DNA of 64,000 bases from Aliarcobacter faecis (GTDB lineage: Bacteria; Campylobacterota; Campylobacteria; Campylobacterales; Arcobacteraceae). Below are positions 62,995 to 64,000 of this stretch, piece after piece (position 1 is the first letter of the stretch; each line of letters begins with the position of its first letter). The translations under genes were made by a program, and so were the position numbers. The notes beneath the pieces were generated by a model. That model saw only the letters and a list, made by a program, of their open reading frames with translations, was not told where the DNA came from and did not search any database. The stretch covers positions 62,001-126,000 of the forward strand of contig NZ_CP053838.1 in assembly GCF_013201705.1 (NCBI RefSeq), in the 5' to 3' direction.

Positions 62995-64000
62995 GCCTTT
63001 TAGATAAATACTTTCAATTATATGAAGATAAACACTATAAAGAAAAAATATATGAGTTTTCATATGCTTCTATGATTGGTCATTTTATTGAATATAAAAT
63101 TTATAAATACGATGAAGGCAATTTACCAGATCAAGATATGATTAACAAGGAATTTGAAAAAACTATTTTCGAAATTAAAGACTTTAGATTAAAATCTAAA
63201 CTAATTCCTTTGATTCTATTTCTTGGTGAAGAGTATTGGAAGCATTTAATGGAAGTGAATTACTTTGATGACATACACTTAATCTTGTTAGATGACTTCA
63301 AATCATTGTCTTTTAAAATCGACTTTAATCAAATAAATGAATTCTCACATATTTATGAAAGTCATCAAGACATGATAAAGGGTATTCAAAAAAAAGAGTT
63401 TCAAAAAATAATTGACTTTAATACGAACCAAAACATGGGTAATCATCAGTACAATCATTTTATTTATTTAATTGCAAATAAATTTTTTTTTGACGAGTAT
63501 TGTCAAGCTTTAGACAAAAAAGATGATTTCACTTTTTTATTTTTCTTAAGTAGTTTAGAAAATGGTCGAACAAAAGGGTTTGATAAAAGGTTAAGAATAT
63601 TAGATCATCTTAATAGCAATCGAAGTCTGCTACAAATCAACTTACTAGAAGATATCTTACTACATGGTGATAATGAAGATTTTATTTGTAAAACTACAAT
63701 AGATTTTTCTATAAGCCTGGAGTTGTGGCAACAATTTATAAGTTTCTATTTAGAGTATCCATCGCGATATCCTCAACTCTTTAAAGCACTCTCAAAAGCA
63801 ATAATTCAATTAGATGAAAAAAGTGTAGATTTACTGCTTCATGGTATCAAATTAAGTAAATTTTTATCGAATGAGAGTAAGGAAGCTCTAAATAGTTGTT
63901 TCTTAAATATTCAAAAAGATGAGATACAAAAATATTGTTTGGAAACTTTGTTCCTAAGGTGGCTAGATTTCATAGGTACTTCCAGTGATTATTTTGGAAG
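62979..64000 (+). CDS. Unknown protein, partial at the right edge
   Basis: GTG 62979 with GAGGAG 8 bases upstream opens a frame (VEEQMSLLDKYFQLYEDKHY) that stays open for 340 codons to the end of the window. It is helical, with repeated LL/LF helices as in armadillo- or TPR-like scaffolds. It overlaps the true end of the VPA1262-like frame by 16 bases, indicating the same operon. No family recognised. Confidence 0.7.
   Translation, partial: MEEQMSLLDKYFQLYEDKHYKEKIYEFSYASMIGHFIEYKIYKYDEGNLPDQDMINKEFEKTIFEIKDFRLKSKLIPLILFLGEEYWKHLMEVNYFDDIHLILLDDFKSLSFKIDFNQINEFSHIYESHQDMIKGIQKKEFQKIIDFNTNQNMGNHQYNHFIYLIANKFFFDEYCQALDKKDDFTFLFFLSSLENGRTKGFDKRLRILDHLNSNRSLLQINLLEDILLHGDNEDFICKTTIDFSISLELWQQFISFYLEYPSRYPQLFKALSKAIIQLDEKSVDLLLHGIKLSKFLSNESKEALNSCFLNIQKDEIQKYCLETLFLRWLDFIGTSSDYFG

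Noticed and set aside
1-64000. CRISPR arrays, tRNA or rRNA genes
   Set aside because: No regularly spaced 20-40 base repeats with unique spacers, and no cloverleaf or rRNA-like conserved stretch was noticed on reading.

Overview
This 64 kb window is AT-rich, densely coding DNA whose proteins (DUF2779, KatG, thioredoxin/peroxiredoxin, TonB receptor with PepSY partner) and codon use point to an Arcobacter-like member of the Campylobacterota. It has a complete plasmid maintenance backbone (ParA/ParB, a tandem-repeat origin, a Rep_3-type initiator and a DnaB-type helicase). It is therefore either part of a large plasmid or a chromosome segment with an integrated one; the sequence alone does not decide. 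No rRNA, tRNA or CRISPR array was seen.

Layout. 0-13.7 kb (all minus strand): SbcD-SbcC, then a three-gene SIR2 / HerA / DUF6602-nuclease operon, then a kinase-SF1 helicase plus PLD nuclease pair matching type I Mokosh, then a DUF2779 gene interrupted by a stop. The 5' end of that DUF2779 gene is present twice and flanks the Mokosh pair. 14-21.7 kb: a decayed RelA/SpoT-domain gene, parAB, 228-bp tandem repeats, rep and dnaB-like helicase, with three copies of one palindrome that looks like parS or an operator. 21.7-27.3 kb: AraC regulator, TonB-dependent receptor, PepSY membrane protein and two small partners, probably for siderophore-iron uptake. 27.3-29.1 kb: IS3 and katG remnants, peroxiredoxin and thioredoxin.

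29.1-46.3 kb is an accessory region bounded by a 1.27 kb, apparently identical inverted repeat. Each repeat carries a four-gene operon of about 90-residue membrane proteins. A diverged relative of that operon lies between them, and six tiny single-helix peptides are scattered around. Divergent small HTH regulators and repeated ATCTATTTTAGAT-type palindromes suggest common control. I do not recognise this gene set; it is one of two candidates for an undescribed system. The region also holds a TOTE-type primase-helicase split at an A10 tract, an AbiE toxin-antitoxin pair, lipoproteins, a tyrosine recombinase and a helically phased GTTTC repeat array.

46.3-64 kb is a defence run on the plus strand: type I restriction-modification (hsdR, hsdM, an AlbA_2/Schlafen-like gene, hsdS), then a tightly coupled operon of DUF4297-type nuclease, SMC-like ATPase, SAM-methyltransferase-like protein and reverse transcriptase, then a HEPN protein, a damaged VPA1262-like gene and a gene running off the right edge. 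The nuclease/ATPase/methyltransferase/RT operon is the other candidate for an undescribed system.

Broken or slipped reading frames are frequent (DUF2779, RelA/SpoT, the PepSY-operon tail gene, the TOTE gene, one small membrane gene, the VPA1262-like gene). Some are real decay and some, at homopolymers, could be phase variation or read errors.
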